40,492 bases of DNA, taken from assembly GCA_019233055.1 (NCBI GenBank), contig JAFAMV010000114.1:1-40492 (forward strand), in the 5' to 3' direction. This document shows positions 1 to 7,878 of this stretch, in pieces. The notes under the pieces were generated by a model. The model did not search any database. It was not told where the DNA came from and saw only the letters and a list, made by a program, of their open reading frames with translations. Source of the stretch: Curvibacter sp. GTDB taxonomy: Bacteria; Pseudomonadota; Gammaproteobacteria; Burkholderiales; Burkholderiaceae_C. Position numbers and translations under genes: made by a program. Position 1 is the stretch's first letter. Each line of letters opens with the position of its first letter.

Positions 1-767
1 TGGACTGGTTCTGGCAACACCGGCTCTGGAGCCTGCCCATGGACCACTGGACGGGCTGGCTGGCCTGTTTCCTGGGGCAGGAGCTGGCCTACTACGCCTA
101 CCATCGCGCAGCGCATCGGGTGCGCTGGTTCTGGTGCACGCATGCGGTGCACCATTCGCCCAATCAGCTGAATCTGTCGGCCGCCTACCGTTTCGGCTGG
201 ACGGGCAGGCTCACCGGCACATTGGCCTTCTTCATGCTGCTGCCCTGGCTGGGCATGCCGCCGCCGGTGGTGATCGGCCTGCTGTCGCTGAACCTGCTCT
301 ATCAGTTCTGGATCCACGCGACCTGGATTCCCCGGCTCGGGCCGCTCGAGTGGGTGTTCAACACGCCCTCGGCCCATCGGGTGCACCATGCGGCCAACCT
401 CGAGTACCTCGATGGCAACTATGGCGGGGTGCTGATCCTCTTCGATCGCCTGTTCGGCACCTACATCGCCGAGCGGCCCGAGCTGCCCTGTCGCTATGGC
501 TGGGTGGTTCCGCTCGAGGGCCATTCGCTGTGGCGGATCGAGTTCGGCGCCTGGGCGGCGCTGTGGCGGGATCTGAGGGGGGCGCGCAATCTGTCGCAGT
601 TCTGCGGCCATCTGCTGCGGCCGCCGGGCTGGCGCCCTGACGGCCAGGGCCAGACCACCGAAGACCTGCGACGGCACGCCGCCGAAGCGGCTGCGGCCGG
701 CGAGCTGCCGGCGTCTGGCGCGGCTCAGCCCCGGGCGCGGGCGCAGGCGTCGCGGGCGGCCAGGTAG
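1..767 (+). CDS. Fatty acid hydroxylase / sterol desaturase family protein (5' end outside window)
   Basis: The reading frame is open to the first base of the window (codons start at position 3), so the N-terminus is missing; the methionine at 39 is internal. Membrane-bound di-iron hydroxylases of this superfamily (PF04116) introduce hydroxyl groups or double bonds into lipids. The diagnostic histidine clusters are present: HRAAH and HAVHH in the first third, then HRVHHAAN after two hydrophobic membrane stretches (about residues 55-95 counted from 39). The C-terminal 40 residues are Ala/Arg-rich and look unstructured. The stop overlaps the 3' end of the convergent flavoprotein gene by 43 bases. 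The lipid substrate cannot be told. The family call is firm; any link to the neighbouring catabolic region is unproven. Confidence 0.85.
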   Translation, partial: DWFWQHRLWSLPMDHWTGWLACFLGQELAYYAYHRAAHRVRWFWCTHAVHHSPNQLNLSAAYRFGWTGRLTGTLAFFMLLPWLGMPPPVVIGLLSLNLLYQFWIHATWIPRLGPLEWVFNTPSAHRVHHAANLEYLDGNYGGVLILFDRLFGTYIAERPELPCRYGWVVPLEGHSLWRIEFGAWAALWRDLRGARNLSQFCGHLLRPPGWRPDGQGQTTEDLRRHAAEAAAAGELPASGAAQPRARAQASRAAR

Positions 768-2455
768 GCGAAGACCAGGCCGGGTCCGATCGTGATGCCG
801 GGGGCGGTGTAGACCCCGCCCATGATCGAGCTCATGTCGTTGCCCACCGCATACAGGCCGGGCAGGGCCTGGCCGCCGGCGTCGAGCAGCCGCGCCTGGG
901 CGTCGGTGCGCAGACCGTCGCTGGCGCCGATGTCGCCCGGGTAGAGCCGCAGCGCGTAGAAGGGCGCCTCCTGCAAGCGGCCCAGGTTGGGGTTGCGTCC
1001 GCCCGCCGTCGCGTCGCCGATGTTGTGCTGGTAGGCGGTCTCGCCGCGGTGGAAATCCGGGTCGACGCCAGCGTCGGCATGGCGGTTGAAGCGTTCGACC
1101 GTGCGCGCCAGGGCGCCGGCGGGCAGGCCCAGTTGCCGGCCCAGGTCTTCCAGTGTGGGGCCCGCGACCAGGTAGCCGTCGGCCAGGAAAGGGGCCAGAC
1201 CGCCGCCGCCGGGGCGCACCATGCCCAGCCCGTAGCGGCGCAGGGCCTGGGCGTCACAGACCAGGTAGGCCGGGATCGCCGGGCGATGCCGGTGGGCCTC
1301 CTGCATGGCCAGGGCGAACAGGTGGTAAGAAGTGCTCTCGTTGACAAAGCGTTCGCCGGCCTGATCGACGGTGATCATGCCGGGCTTGGCGCGGTCCATC
1401 ACGAAATGCGGGAACACCGCCTGGCTGCCGTCGGCGCGGCGCCGCAGCGACACCGGCGCCCAGAAGGCCGGGCTCAGGCCGGGGGGGGCCTGGCAGGCAC
1501 CCAGGCCCTGGGCCAGTTCCTGCGCCTGGCCGGTGTGGCCCGGTGCGGCCGGACACCAGTCGGGCGGGATGCCGGGCAGCCGCTCCTGCCGCCATGGCTC
1601 ATGGCGGTTGAAGCCGCCGCTGGCCAGCACCACGCCGCCGCGCACCTTCACCGTGCGCCGCTGGCCGTTCTGTTGCAGGCTCAGGCTGCGCAGGCCGTCC
1701 TGTTCGGGGCCGGCGGCGCTCACGCTGCTGTGCAGCGCCAGGCTGACCTTGGCATGGCGCGACAGCGAGTACAGCAGGCGCCCGATCAGCGCATTGCCCA
1801 TCACCAGCCGGGTGCCGCGCGGGTGGCGCAGGCGGTCCATGGCATGGCGGGCCAGGATGCGGGCCGAGTGCCGCAGCGAGGCCCAGGAGCGGGTCATGCC
1901 GAGCAGGTGGTTGATGTCGTTGCGGTCGACCATCATGCCGCCGAGCACCGTGAACTCCGGGATCGGCGGACGCAGCAGGCGCAGCAGCGGGCCCAGTCGA
2001 CGGCCGTCGAAGGGCAGGGGCTCGAGCGCCCGGCCGCAAAGGGTCGAGCCGTCGAGTTCCGAGATGTAGTCGGGGTGTTTGGCATAGGCCCGGTAGCGCA
2101 GCTCGGAGTGCGCCTCGATCCGGTCGACCGCTTCGCGGCCATGGGCCAGAAAGGCTTCGCGCAGGGCGCGCGGGCTGCGTTCGCCGATGGCGTTGTCGAG
2201 GTAGCGGGCCGCCTGTTCCAGCGTGTCCTCCGGGTTGACTGCGGCGCCCTGGCGCGTGCCCGGCACCCAGGTGGTGGCTGCCGACAGGGCGGTGGTGCCG
2301 CCGACATGGCCGGTCTTCTCGACCACCAGCACGCTGGCGCCGTCGATGGCGGCAAACAGGGCGGCCGACAGGCCGGCCCCGCCGGCGCCCAGCACCACCA
2401 CATCGAAGACCTGGCCGTCGTCCAGGCCGTCGAGATCGTTCTCAAGCAGGTTCAT
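725..2455 (-). CDS. FAD-dependent oxidoreductase, 3-ketosteroid delta1-dehydrogenase / fumarate reductase flavoprotein family
   Basis: This 576-residue flavoprotein probably inserts a carbon-carbon double bond next to a ring ketone, or reduces one. The N-terminal FAD-binding Rossmann motif GAGGAG is at about residues 23-28, with the ribose-binding Glu (VVEK) near 46 and GGTTALS just after. The middle and C-terminal regions carry KSTD-type signatures: RFVNESTSYH, RRYGLG, and GNDMSSIMGG followed by Tyr549 and TAPGITIGPG. These match the tyrosine and glycine that protonate or orient the substrate ketone in KSTD. It lies 24 bases downstream of the AroE-like gene at 2480-3304 on the same strand, so the two form one operon reading away from a divergent IclR gene. 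A diverged paralogue sits at 4325-6067. No steroid genes surround it; an alicyclic ketoacid is a likelier substrate (inference). Confidence 0.88.
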   Translation of the reverse strand: MNLLENDLDGLDDGQVFDVVVLGAGGAGLSAALFAAIDGASVLVVEKTGHVGGTTALSAATTWVPGTRQGAAVNPEDTLEQAARYLDNAIGERSPRALREAFLAHGREAVDRIEAHSELRYRAYAKHPDYISELDGSTLCGRALEPLPFDGRRLGPLLRLLRPPIPEFTVLGGMMVDRNDINHLLGMTRSWASLRHSARILARHAMDRLRHPRGTRLVMGNALIGRLLYSLSRHAKVSLALHSSVSAAGPEQDGLRSLSLQQNGQRRTVKVRGGVVLASGGFNRHEPWRQERLPGIPPDWCPAAPGHTGQAQELAQGLGACQAPPGLSPAFWAPVSLRRRADGSQAVFPHFVMDRAKPGMITVDQAGERFVNESTSYHLFALAMQEAHRHRPAIPAYLVCDAQALRRYGLGMVRPGGGGLAPFLADGYLVAGPTLEDLGRQLGLPAGALARTVERFNRHADAGVDPDFHRGETAYQHNIGDATAGGRNPNLGRLQEAPFYALRLYPGDIGASDGLRTDAQARLLDAGGQALPGLYAVGNDMSSIMGGVYTAPGITIGPGLVFAYLAARDACARARG

Positions 2456-2479
2456 GGTCGAGTGCTCCGCAGCGCCATC

Positions 2480-3304
2480 TCAGCGGCCCAGCAGGAAGTC
2501 GACCATCAGGTCGCGCACGCGGGCGAACATGTCGGCCCCGGTCATGGTGGCGCAGCCCAGGGCGCGCGCCTGCTCAATCAGGGGCGGCACGGCGGGCTGG
2601 GTGATCACGCAGCCGACGAACATGGTGCGCTCCAGGCGCGTGGCGTCGATGGGCAAGGGGTCGCCTGGCTTCATGCCCATGGGGGTGGCGTTGAGCACGA
2701 TGTCGAAGCCGCCCGGATCGGCGCTGCCGCTGCGCACCGGGCAGCGGCCGAGGCCGGACAGGCGCTCGATGAGGGTGCTGCGACGGGCGTCGTCGGCATC
2801 GTGCAGGGCCAGCTCGCTCACGCCGGCCAGCACCAGGGCGTGCGCAATCGCCGAGCCGGCGCCGCCGGCCCCCACCAGCAAGGCCTTCTTGCCGGCCGGC
2901 TGGCAGCCCAGGGACTGCATCGCGCTCACATAGCCCAGGCCGTCGAACATGTCGCCGTACCAACTGCCGTCGGGCAGGCGGCGCATGGTGTTGACGGTGC
3001 GCAGGAAGGCGGCGCGCTCGGAATGGGCGCTGCACAGATCGAAGCAGGCGAACTTGTGCGGCACCGTGACGATGATGCCGTCCACATTGCGCGCCAGGGA
3101 CACGCCCTGGCACCAGGCGGCCAGGTCGGCCGGGGGCACATGGGCCGGCACCACCAAGGCGTGCTGGCCCTGGGCCTGCAGGGCCAGGCTGACGCCTGCC
3201 GGCGATTTGACCTGGGCGATCGGGTCACCCACGATGTAGTGGACTCGGGTGGCGCCGTCCAGGCTGAGGCTCAACTTGTCTGTCATGGTGTTCTGGGTGC
3301 TCAT
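2480..3304 (-). CDS. Shikimate/quinate dehydrogenase-like protein (AroE family)
   Basis: This 274-residue protein has both AroE domains. The catalytic Lys is in VTVPHK (Lys84) and the catalytic Asp in GDMFDG (Asp121). The nucleotide loop GAGGAG (about 145-150) ends in an acidic turn HDADD (Asp169) where NADP-dependent AroE has basic residues, so NAD is expected, as in catabolic quinate/shikimate dehydrogenases. NATPMGM is conserved. In the substrate loop the usual two serines that bind the shikimate carboxylate become Val32 and Ser34 (PIAQVKSP), so the substrate may differ. It is the first gene of an operon with the flavoprotein. The start at 3304 lies about 18 bases from a plausible -10, giving a very short leader; Met at 3286 is an alternative start. 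It is not the housekeeping aroE by motif or context. Confidence 0.85.
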   Translation of the reverse strand: MSTQNTMTDKLSLSLDGATRVHYIVGDPIAQVKSPAGVSLALQAQGQHALVVPAHVPPADLAAWCQGVSLARNVDGIIVTVPHKFACFDLCSAHSERAAFLRTVNTMRRLPDGSWYGDMFDGLGYVSAMQSLGCQPAGKKALLVGAGGAGSAIAHALVLAGVSELALHDADDARRSTLIERLSGLGRCPVRSGSADPGGFDIVLNATPMGMKPGDPLPIDATRLERTMFVGCVITQPAVPPLIEQARALGCATMTGADMFARVRDLMVDFLLGR

Positions 3305-3321
3305 GGGATGGGAAAGCCTGC

Positions 3322-3350
3322 ATCGTATAAAAAACTGGAATTGAATTCAA
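3322..3350 (-). promoter_or_regulatory. Candidate sigma70 promoter for the AroE-like/flavoprotein operon
   Basis: On the minus strand a TTGAAT hexamer (3350-3345) is followed after 17 bases by TACGAT (3327-3322). The -35 element lies inside the repeated GAATTC-containing box, so a regulator bound there would compete with RNA polymerase. Inferred from sequence only. Confidence 0.45.
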
Positions 3351-3352
3351 CT
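3329..3352. promoter_or_regulatory. Candidate operator box shared with 18743-18766
   Basis: A run of A followed by ACTGGAATTGAATTC and AACT. The central part is an imperfect dyad (TGGAAT / ATTCAA). The same 24-base block recurs at 18743-18766 with two differences, there as a perfect dyad TGGAAT-AGA-ATTCCA. It lies in the divergent promoter region of the AroE-like operon and the IclR gene at 3479, and further GAATT repeats follow up to 3367. A regulator-binding site is the simplest reading; which of the regulators binds is unknown. Confidence 0.5.
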
Positions 3353-3353
3353 A

Positions 3354-3383
3354 TTGAATTTGATTCTGAAAATTGGATATGAT
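3354..3383 (+). promoter_or_regulatory. Candidate sigma70 promoter for the IclR gene at 3479
   Basis: TTGAAT (3354-3359), an 18-base spacer and TATGAT (3378-3383) on the plus strand, in a locally AT-rich island inside otherwise GC-rich DNA. It leaves a leader of roughly 90 bases before the start codon at 3479. It is back to back with the minus-strand promoter. Confidence 0.45.
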
Positions 3384-3478
3384 CCGGCCATGCCCCGCTT
3401 TCACCTCCCGTCCCGGTCCTCGGCCGCCGCCTGTGGCTCGGGTACGCTCGGGCTCCTGCTTGTGAGGAGTGAACTGCG

Positions 3479-4306
3479 ATGAGTGGCGTATTGGAACGGA
3501 CCCTGGGCATTCTGGAACTGCTGGCGCAGCATGGCGACGGCCTGGAGCTGGCGGTGATCGCCGACCGCCTGGGCATCCCGCGCAGTGCGGTGCACCGCCT
3601 GCTGACCGACCTGGTGCGATGCGGCTATGTGCGGCAACTGCGCGACCATGGCGACTACATGCTCAGCACCAAGCTGGTGGCCCTGGGGCTGTCCTTTCTG
3701 AGCAGCACCGGCATCGTCGACATCGCCCAGCCTCTGCTGGACCGGCTGGCCGAGATCTCGGGTGAGCTGGTGCGGCTGGCCGTGGTGGACGGCCATCGCC
3801 TGACCTGGGTGGCCCGTGCCCAGGGGGCCCGCCAGGGGCTGCGCTACGACCCGGACATGGGCAGCGATGCCCTGCTGGCCTGTTCGTCCTCGGGTCTGGC
3901 CTGGCTGTCGGGGCTGAGCGATGACGAGGCCATGGCCCTGGTGGCCCAGCAAGGCCTGGGCGAGGCCGGCCGCTACGGCCCGAACGCGCCCACCAGCCTG
4001 CAGGCGGTGCTGCAGCAGGTGCAGGCCACGCGCGAGCGCGGCTACAGCCTGACCTGCGAAACCTACACCGCCGGGCTCAATGCCATGGCGGCCCCGGTGC
4101 GCCTGCAGGGGCAGCCGCCCCTGGGCACGCTCAGCATTGCCGGCCCCACGGTGCGTTTTACGCCCGAGCGCATGGCCTCGCTTGCCAGCGAACTGCTGGC
4201 CTGCGCCGCCCAATTGGCGGCGGCCAGCGGCAGCTCGCCCTTTTTCCACAAACCGGCCCAGGGCCTGCGCAGCAGCGCGGGCGCCAAGCCCATCTACGCG
4301 GCCTGA
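3479..4306 (+). CDS. IclR family transcriptional regulator
   Basis: This 275-residue IclR protein has an N-terminal winged helix-turn-helix (about residues 3-65; ERTLGILELL start, LGIPRSAVHRLL recognition helix) and a C-terminal effector-binding domain (about 75-250). A GAGGAG ribosome site at 3464-3469 supports the start. It diverges from the AroE-like/flavoprotein operon and lies 18 bases upstream of the second flavoprotein gene, so it probably controls both units, binding the AT-rich dyads at 3329-3370. It is less similar to the three PcaR/PobR-type regulators in this window than they are to one another, and has an extra polar C-terminal tail of about 30 residues. The ligand is unknown. 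Confidence 0.9.
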   Translation: MSGVLERTLGILELLAQHGDGLELAVIADRLGIPRSAVHRLLTDLVRCGYVRQLRDHGDYMLSTKLVALGLSFLSSTGIVDIAQPLLDRLAEISGELVRLAVVDGHRLTWVARAQGARQGLRYDPDMGSDALLACSSSGLAWLSGLSDDEAMALVAQQGLGEAGRYGPNAPTSLQAVLQQVQATRERGYSLTCETYTAGLNAMAAPVRLQGQPPLGTLSIAGPTVRFTPERMASLASELLACAAQLAAASGSSPFFHKPAQGLRSSAGAKPIYAA

Positions 4307-4324
4307 GGGCCGCTCACCCACGCC

Positions 4325-6067
4325 ATGCCCATTGCCGCCGACCCGAGTCCTGATTCCGATGTCGATCTGCTGGTGGTGGGCTCGGGGGCCGGGGGGCTGT
4401 CGGCCGCAGTCACCGCCGCGCAGCTGGGGCTCAAGGTGCTGGTGCTCGAAAAAGAGGCGCAGTACGGCGGCACCACCGCCTGGTCCGGAGGCTGGATGTG
4501 GATACCGCGCAACCCGCTGGCCCGGGCTGCCGGCATCGAAGAGGAGGCGGGCCGGCCCGAGGCCTATCTGCGGCACGAGCTGGGCGCGCGTTTCGAGGCC
4601 GACCGCGTGGCCGCCTACCTCCGCGAAGGGCCACGCATGGTGGAGTTCTTTCGCCAGCACAGCGCCCTGCAGTTCATCGACGGCAATGGCATCCCCGATT
4701 TCCATGGCCGCAATCCGGCGGCCGTCACCGGCGGGCGGTCCGTCTGTGCGGCGCCGTTCGACGGGCGCCGCCTGGGCCGGCGCATCGAGCAGCTCAAGCC
4801 CCCGCTGGCCGAGACCACGCTGTGGGGCATGGGCATTGCCTCAGGGGCCGAGCTGCGGCACTTTTTGAATGCGTTGCGCAGCCCGCGCTCGTTCGCCTAT
4901 GTGGCCGGCCGGGTGCTGCGCTACTGGCGCGACTGCCTGCGGCACGGCCGGGGCATGCGGCTGGTCAACGGCCATGCCCTGGTGGGGGCGTTGGCCGCAT
5001 CGGCCTTCGAGGCCGGGGTGGAGGTCCGGGTGAAGGCGCCGGTGCGGCGCCTGTTGATCGAGAACGGCCGGGTGGCCGGCGTGCAGCTCGGCGCGGCCGG
5101 AGCCGGCGACGGTCCGGTGACCCTGCGTTCGCGCTGCGGCGTGGTGCTGGCCTGCGGCGGCTTTCCACATGACGAGGCCCGCAAACGTGAGCTGCTGCCG
5201 CATGCGCCCACCGGGCGCGAGCATTGGTCGGCGGCCTCGCGTGGCAACACCGGCGACGGCCTGCGCCTGGGCGAGCAGGCCGCCGGCGTGGTGGTGCGCG
5301 ACCTGCCCAGTGCGGCGGCGCTGGCCCCGGTGTCCCTGGTGCCCCGGGCCGACGGCAGCCTGGCGCATTTCCCGCACCTCATCGAGCGGGCCAAGCCCGG
5401 GCTGATCGCGGTGGACCGGCGTGGGCAGCGCTTTGTCAACGAGGCCGATTCGTACCACGACTTCATGGGCGCCTTGTTGGCGACCACGGCGCCGGGCGAA
5501 CCGGCCGAGGCCTGGCTGCTGTGCGATCACGACTTCATCCGCCACTATGGTCTGGGCGCGGTCAAACCTGCACCGATGCCGTTGGGGCCCTGGCTGCGCA
5601 AGGGTTACCTGAAGCGCGGCCAGACCCTGGCCGCCTTGGCACAGTCCTGTGGATTGCCTGTCGAGACGCTGCAGACCACGGTCCAGCGCTACAACGCCGC
5701 CGCGCAGACCGGGCGGGATGCCGATTTCGGCAAGGGCGAGACCCCCTACAACCGCGTCCAGGGCGATGCCGCCGTCGGCACGGCCAACCCCTGCATGGCG
5801 CCCCTGGTCCGGGCGCCCTTCTATGCGGTGAAGGTGCAGCCGGGCAGCCTGGGCACTTTCGCCGGCCTGCGTGCCAATGCCCAGGCCCAGGTCCTTGATG
5901 GCGAGGGCCGCCCGGTGCCGGGCCTGTATGTGGCCGGCAACGACATGAACAGCCTCATGGGCGGCCACTACCCCAGCGGCGGCATCACGCTGGGGCCGGC
6001 CATGACCTTCGGTTTCATCGCGGCCCACCATGCGGCCGGGGTGCCGCTGTCCGATCGGACGACCTGA
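4325..6067 (+). CDS. FAD-dependent oxidoreductase, 3-ketosteroid delta1-dehydrogenase family (paralogue of 725-2455)
   Basis: This 580-residue flavoprotein has the dinucleotide motif GSGAGG near residues 19-24, LEKEAQYGGTTAWSGGWMW after it, and the KSTD-type signatures RFVNEADSYHDF, IRHYGLG, and GNDMNSLMGGHY (Tyr549) followed by PSGGITLGPA. It shares these blocks with the gene at 725-2455, but the sequences are otherwise well diverged, so they may act on successive intermediates. It follows the IclR gene by 18 bases and precedes the NIPSNAP gene. KSTD-type desaturases are known to aromatise 4-oxocyclohexanecarboxylate in Sinomonas cyclohexanicum, which makes ring desaturation or aromatisation plausible here (inference). 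The exact substrate cannot be read from the sequence. Confidence 0.88.
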   Translation: MPIAADPSPDSDVDLLVVGSGAGGLSAAVTAAQLGLKVLVLEKEAQYGGTTAWSGGWMWIPRNPLARAAGIEEEAGRPEAYLRHELGARFEADRVAAYLREGPRMVEFFRQHSALQFIDGNGIPDFHGRNPAAVTGGRSVCAAPFDGRRLGRRIEQLKPPLAETTLWGMGIASGAELRHFLNALRSPRSFAYVAGRVLRYWRDCLRHGRGMRLVNGHALVGALAASAFEAGVEVRVKAPVRRLLIENGRVAGVQLGAAGAGDGPVTLRSRCGVVLACGGFPHDEARKRELLPHAPTGREHWSAASRGNTGDGLRLGEQAAGVVVRDLPSAAALAPVSLVPRADGSLAHFPHLIERAKPGLIAVDRRGQRFVNEADSYHDFMGALLATTAPGEPAEAWLLCDHDFIRHYGLGAVKPAPMPLGPWLRKGYLKRGQTLAALAQSCGLPVETLQTTVQRYNAAAQTGRDADFGKGETPYNRVQGDAAVGTANPCMAPLVRAPFYAVKVQPGSLGTFAGLRANAQAQVLDGEGRPVPGLYVAGNDMNSLMGGHYPSGGITLGPAMTFGFIAAHHAAGVPLSDRTT

Positions 6068-6134
6068 ACGACCTGAACGACCCAGGCGCCCCTCTCTTCC
6101 CCTTTCCTGAATCCACCGCCGGAAGCACACCACC

Positions 6135-6761
6135 ATGTACTACGAACTTGCCACCTTCACCCTTCCCTTCGGCACGACCGGCCAGGCCGCCCTGCAGGTG
6201 CAGGCCGACACCAGCGCCGCCGAGGCCCGAGGTGAGCTGCTGGGCTGCTGGAGCAGCGACATCGGCGAACTCAACCGCCTGATCGTCCTGCGCGGTTTTG
6301 CCGATCTGGCCAGCCTGGAGGCCGAACGCCAGCGCACCCAGCTGAGCGCCAACCCGCTGGGCTGCGGCGCGCTGGCGCAGTCCTTCACGCTGGAGAGCTT
6401 CCGTGGCTTCCCCTGGATGAAGCCGGTGCGCCCCAGCGTCGAGTCGGGGATCGCCGGGCCGGTCTACGAGATCCGCAGCTACGGCATCAAGCCCGGCGGC
6501 GTGCAGCCCACCATCGACCTGTGGGCGCAATACCTGCCGCCGCGCGAGGCGCTGTCGCCCTGTGTGGTCGCCATGGTGGCCCTGGACGGACCGCTGCGCT
6601 TCACCAACATCTGGGCCTATCCCACGATCGATGCGCGCAGCCGCGCACGGGCCGAGGCGGTGGCCCAGGGCATCTGGCCGCCCAAGGGCGGGCCGGCCCA
6701 TCTGAGCACCCAGATGACGTCGACCATCGCCCTGCCCACGGCGGTCTCGCCGCTGAAATGA
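6135..6761 (+). CDS. NIPSNAP family protein
   Basis: This 208-residue protein is made of two ferredoxin-like NIPSNAP repeats. The first starts MYYELATFTLP and the second at about residue 110 (GPVYEIRSYGIKPGGVQPTI). NIPSNAP domains (PF07978) are small alpha/beta barrel dimers of poorly known biochemistry that often accompany catabolic oxidoreductases in Burkholderiales. It lies 67 bases after the flavoprotein gene, a gap that contains a short tandem repeat of ACGACCTGA at about 6058-6082. Its stop codon falls within one copy of a 10-base direct repeat that flanks a hairpin-rich insertion separating it from the next gene. No catalytic residues can be assigned. Confidence 0.82.
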   Translation: MYYELATFTLPFGTTGQAALQVQADTSAAEARGELLGCWSSDIGELNRLIVLRGFADLASLEAERQRTQLSANPLGCGALAQSFTLESFRGFPWMKPVRPSVESGIAGPVYEIRSYGIKPGGVQPTIDLWAQYLPPREALSPCVVAMVALDGPLRFTNIWAYPTIDARSRARAEAVAQGIWPPKGGPAHLSTQMTSTIALPTAVSPLK

Positions 6762-6952
6762 AACCACCCCGTTTGAACTTCCTCACTGCGTGTGGAAGTT
6801 CCATCCCCCTCCAGGGGCACACCCAGCGGCCCGGCGAAGCCGGCTCCGCGGCTGCCCTGGCGTGGCCTGCTCCGCGGCCCTCCGAACGGTGGCTGGCGCG
6901 CCGGGTTCATGCGTCGCGGGTGGCGTGCAGCGCCGAGGAAAACTGAAATGAA
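6753..6952. repeat. Hairpin-rich 180-bp intergenic element flanked by 10-bp direct repeats (MITE/REP-like)
   Basis: CTGAAATGAA occurs at 6753-6762, overlapping the NIPSNAP stop, and again at 6943-6952, just before the ribosome site of the next gene. Between them lie about 180 non-coding bases with several hairpins: GAACTTCC/GGAAGTTC (6775-6782 and 6794-6801), CCCCT/AGGGG (6806-6817), CCGGC-GAA-GCCGG (6831-6843), and a repeated CTCCGCGGC (6844 and 6870). Removing the element plus one repeat copy would leave the NIPSNAP stop about 10 bases from the TIM-barrel start, with GAAGG as ribosome site, which is normal operon spacing. This looks like an insertion with target duplication. I recall similar intergenic mosaics in Comamonadaceae but cannot check copies. 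Confidence 0.55.
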
Positions 6953-6961
6953 GGTCTGCCC

Positions 6962-7765
6962 ATGAGACGTTATTCACTGGCCTACCTGACGGCTTCGGCG
7001 CTGTCGGCCTCGGCCATGGTGCGGCTGGCCGCCGAACTGGGCTATGCCGAAGTCGGGTTGCGCTTGCAACCGAATGCCGCCGGGGCCCCGTTCCAGTCCT
7101 GGCTGGACGACCCGGCCGAGCAGCGCGAGACGCTGGCGGCCCTGCATGACACCGGGGTGGGGGTGTTCGATCTGGAGATCGTGCGCATCGGCGCCGACTT
7201 CGACCCGCAGCAGCACCGGCGCCTGTTCGAGGCCGGCGCGCTGCTGCAGGCCAAGGCCGTGCTGGTGGCCGGGGACGACGGCGACCTGCCACGGCTGGCC
7301 GACGGCTATGCCCGCCTGTGCGAACTGGCCCAGCCCTATGGCCTGAGCTGCGATCTCGAGTTCATGCCCTGGACCGCCGTGCCCGATGCGCGCACCGCCT
7401 TGCAGGTGGTGGACGCGGCAGGGCGGCCGCGTGCGGCCGGCATCCTGGTCGATGCCCTGCATGCGGGGCGTTCGCGGACCACGTTGGCAGATCTTCAGGC
7501 ACTGCCGCCGCAGCTGCTGCACTACGCCCAGGTCTGCGACGCGCCGGGCCTGCCCGAGCCGACGGTGCCGCAGCTGATCCACACCGCGCGTTGCGAGCGC
7601 CTGCTGCCCGATGAGGGCGTGATCGATCTGCGCGGCATCTTTGCCAGCCTGCCGGCCGAACTGCCGCTCAGCGTCGAGATTCCCCACGATGTGCGCGTGG
7701 CCCGGGTCGGCACCCGCGAATGGGCCCGCGCCGCCTTGGCGGCCTGCCGGGCGGTGCTGGGCTGA
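6962..7765 (+). CDS. Sugar phosphate isomerase/epimerase-family TIM-barrel protein (xylose isomerase-like; possible dehydroshikimate dehydratase type)
   Basis: This 267-residue protein is an AP-endonuclease-2/xylose-isomerase-like TIM barrel (PF01261). The divalent-metal site of the family is intact: Glu133 (DLEFMPW), Asp164 with His167 (ILVDALHAG), Gln190 (YAQVCDAP) and Glu239 (LSVEIPH). The same fold supports isomerases, epimerases and 3-dehydroshikimate dehydratase (QuiC/AsbF). It is the last catabolic gene of the flavoprotein-NIPSNAP unit and is followed by an IclR regulator. Of the two TIM-barrel proteins in the window this is the one that could do ordinary metal-dependent chemistry; the one at 8650-9555 has lost most ligands. 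The reaction is inferred from family and context only. Confidence 0.85.
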   Translation: MRRYSLAYLTASALSASAMVRLAAELGYAEVGLRLQPNAAGAPFQSWLDDPAEQRETLAALHDTGVGVFDLEIVRIGADFDPQQHRRLFEAGALLQAKAVLVAGDDGDLPRLADGYARLCELAQPYGLSCDLEFMPWTAVPDARTALQVVDAAGRPRAAGILVDALHAGRSRTTLADLQALPPQLLHYAQVCDAPGLPEPTVPQLIHTARCERLLPDEGVIDLRGIFASLPAELPLSVEIPHDVRVARVGTREWARAALAACRAVLG

Positions 7766-7786
7766 GTGCCGCCTCCCCGGGGAAGG

Positions 7787-7814
7787 GTGCGCGCTGTGCG
7801 CGCGCAGTGCGCGC
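7787..7814. promoter_or_regulatory. Candidate operator: TGCGC-N5-GCGC box with three GTGCGCGC direct repeats
   Basis: GTGCGCGC occurs at 7787, 7796 and 7807. The segment 7788-7803 (TGCGCGCTGTGCGCGC) matches the box upstream of the porin (19771-19786) at 14 of 16 positions and the box at 10544-10559 more loosely. It lies 65-92 bases before the IclR start at 7879, so autoregulation by that PcaR/PobR-type regulator is possible. GC-only motifs are less significant in a GC-rich genome. Confidence 0.35.
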
Positions 7815-7878
7815 CCTGCCTCTGTTCCGAGGGATATCACCAGCGCCGGCTGGCCGGGCCCGCAACGCAGAATCGGGC

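Noticed and set aside
1025..3382. 785-residue plus-strand open frame over the flavoprotein and AroE-like genes
   Set aside because: Antisense shadow of two well-recognised minus-strand genes in GC-rich DNA; composition rich in Gly/Ala/Gln/His with no domain.
6058..6082. ACGACCTGA short tandem repeat after the second flavoprotein gene
   Set aside because: Only two to three copies; probably chance or replication slippage with no visible function.
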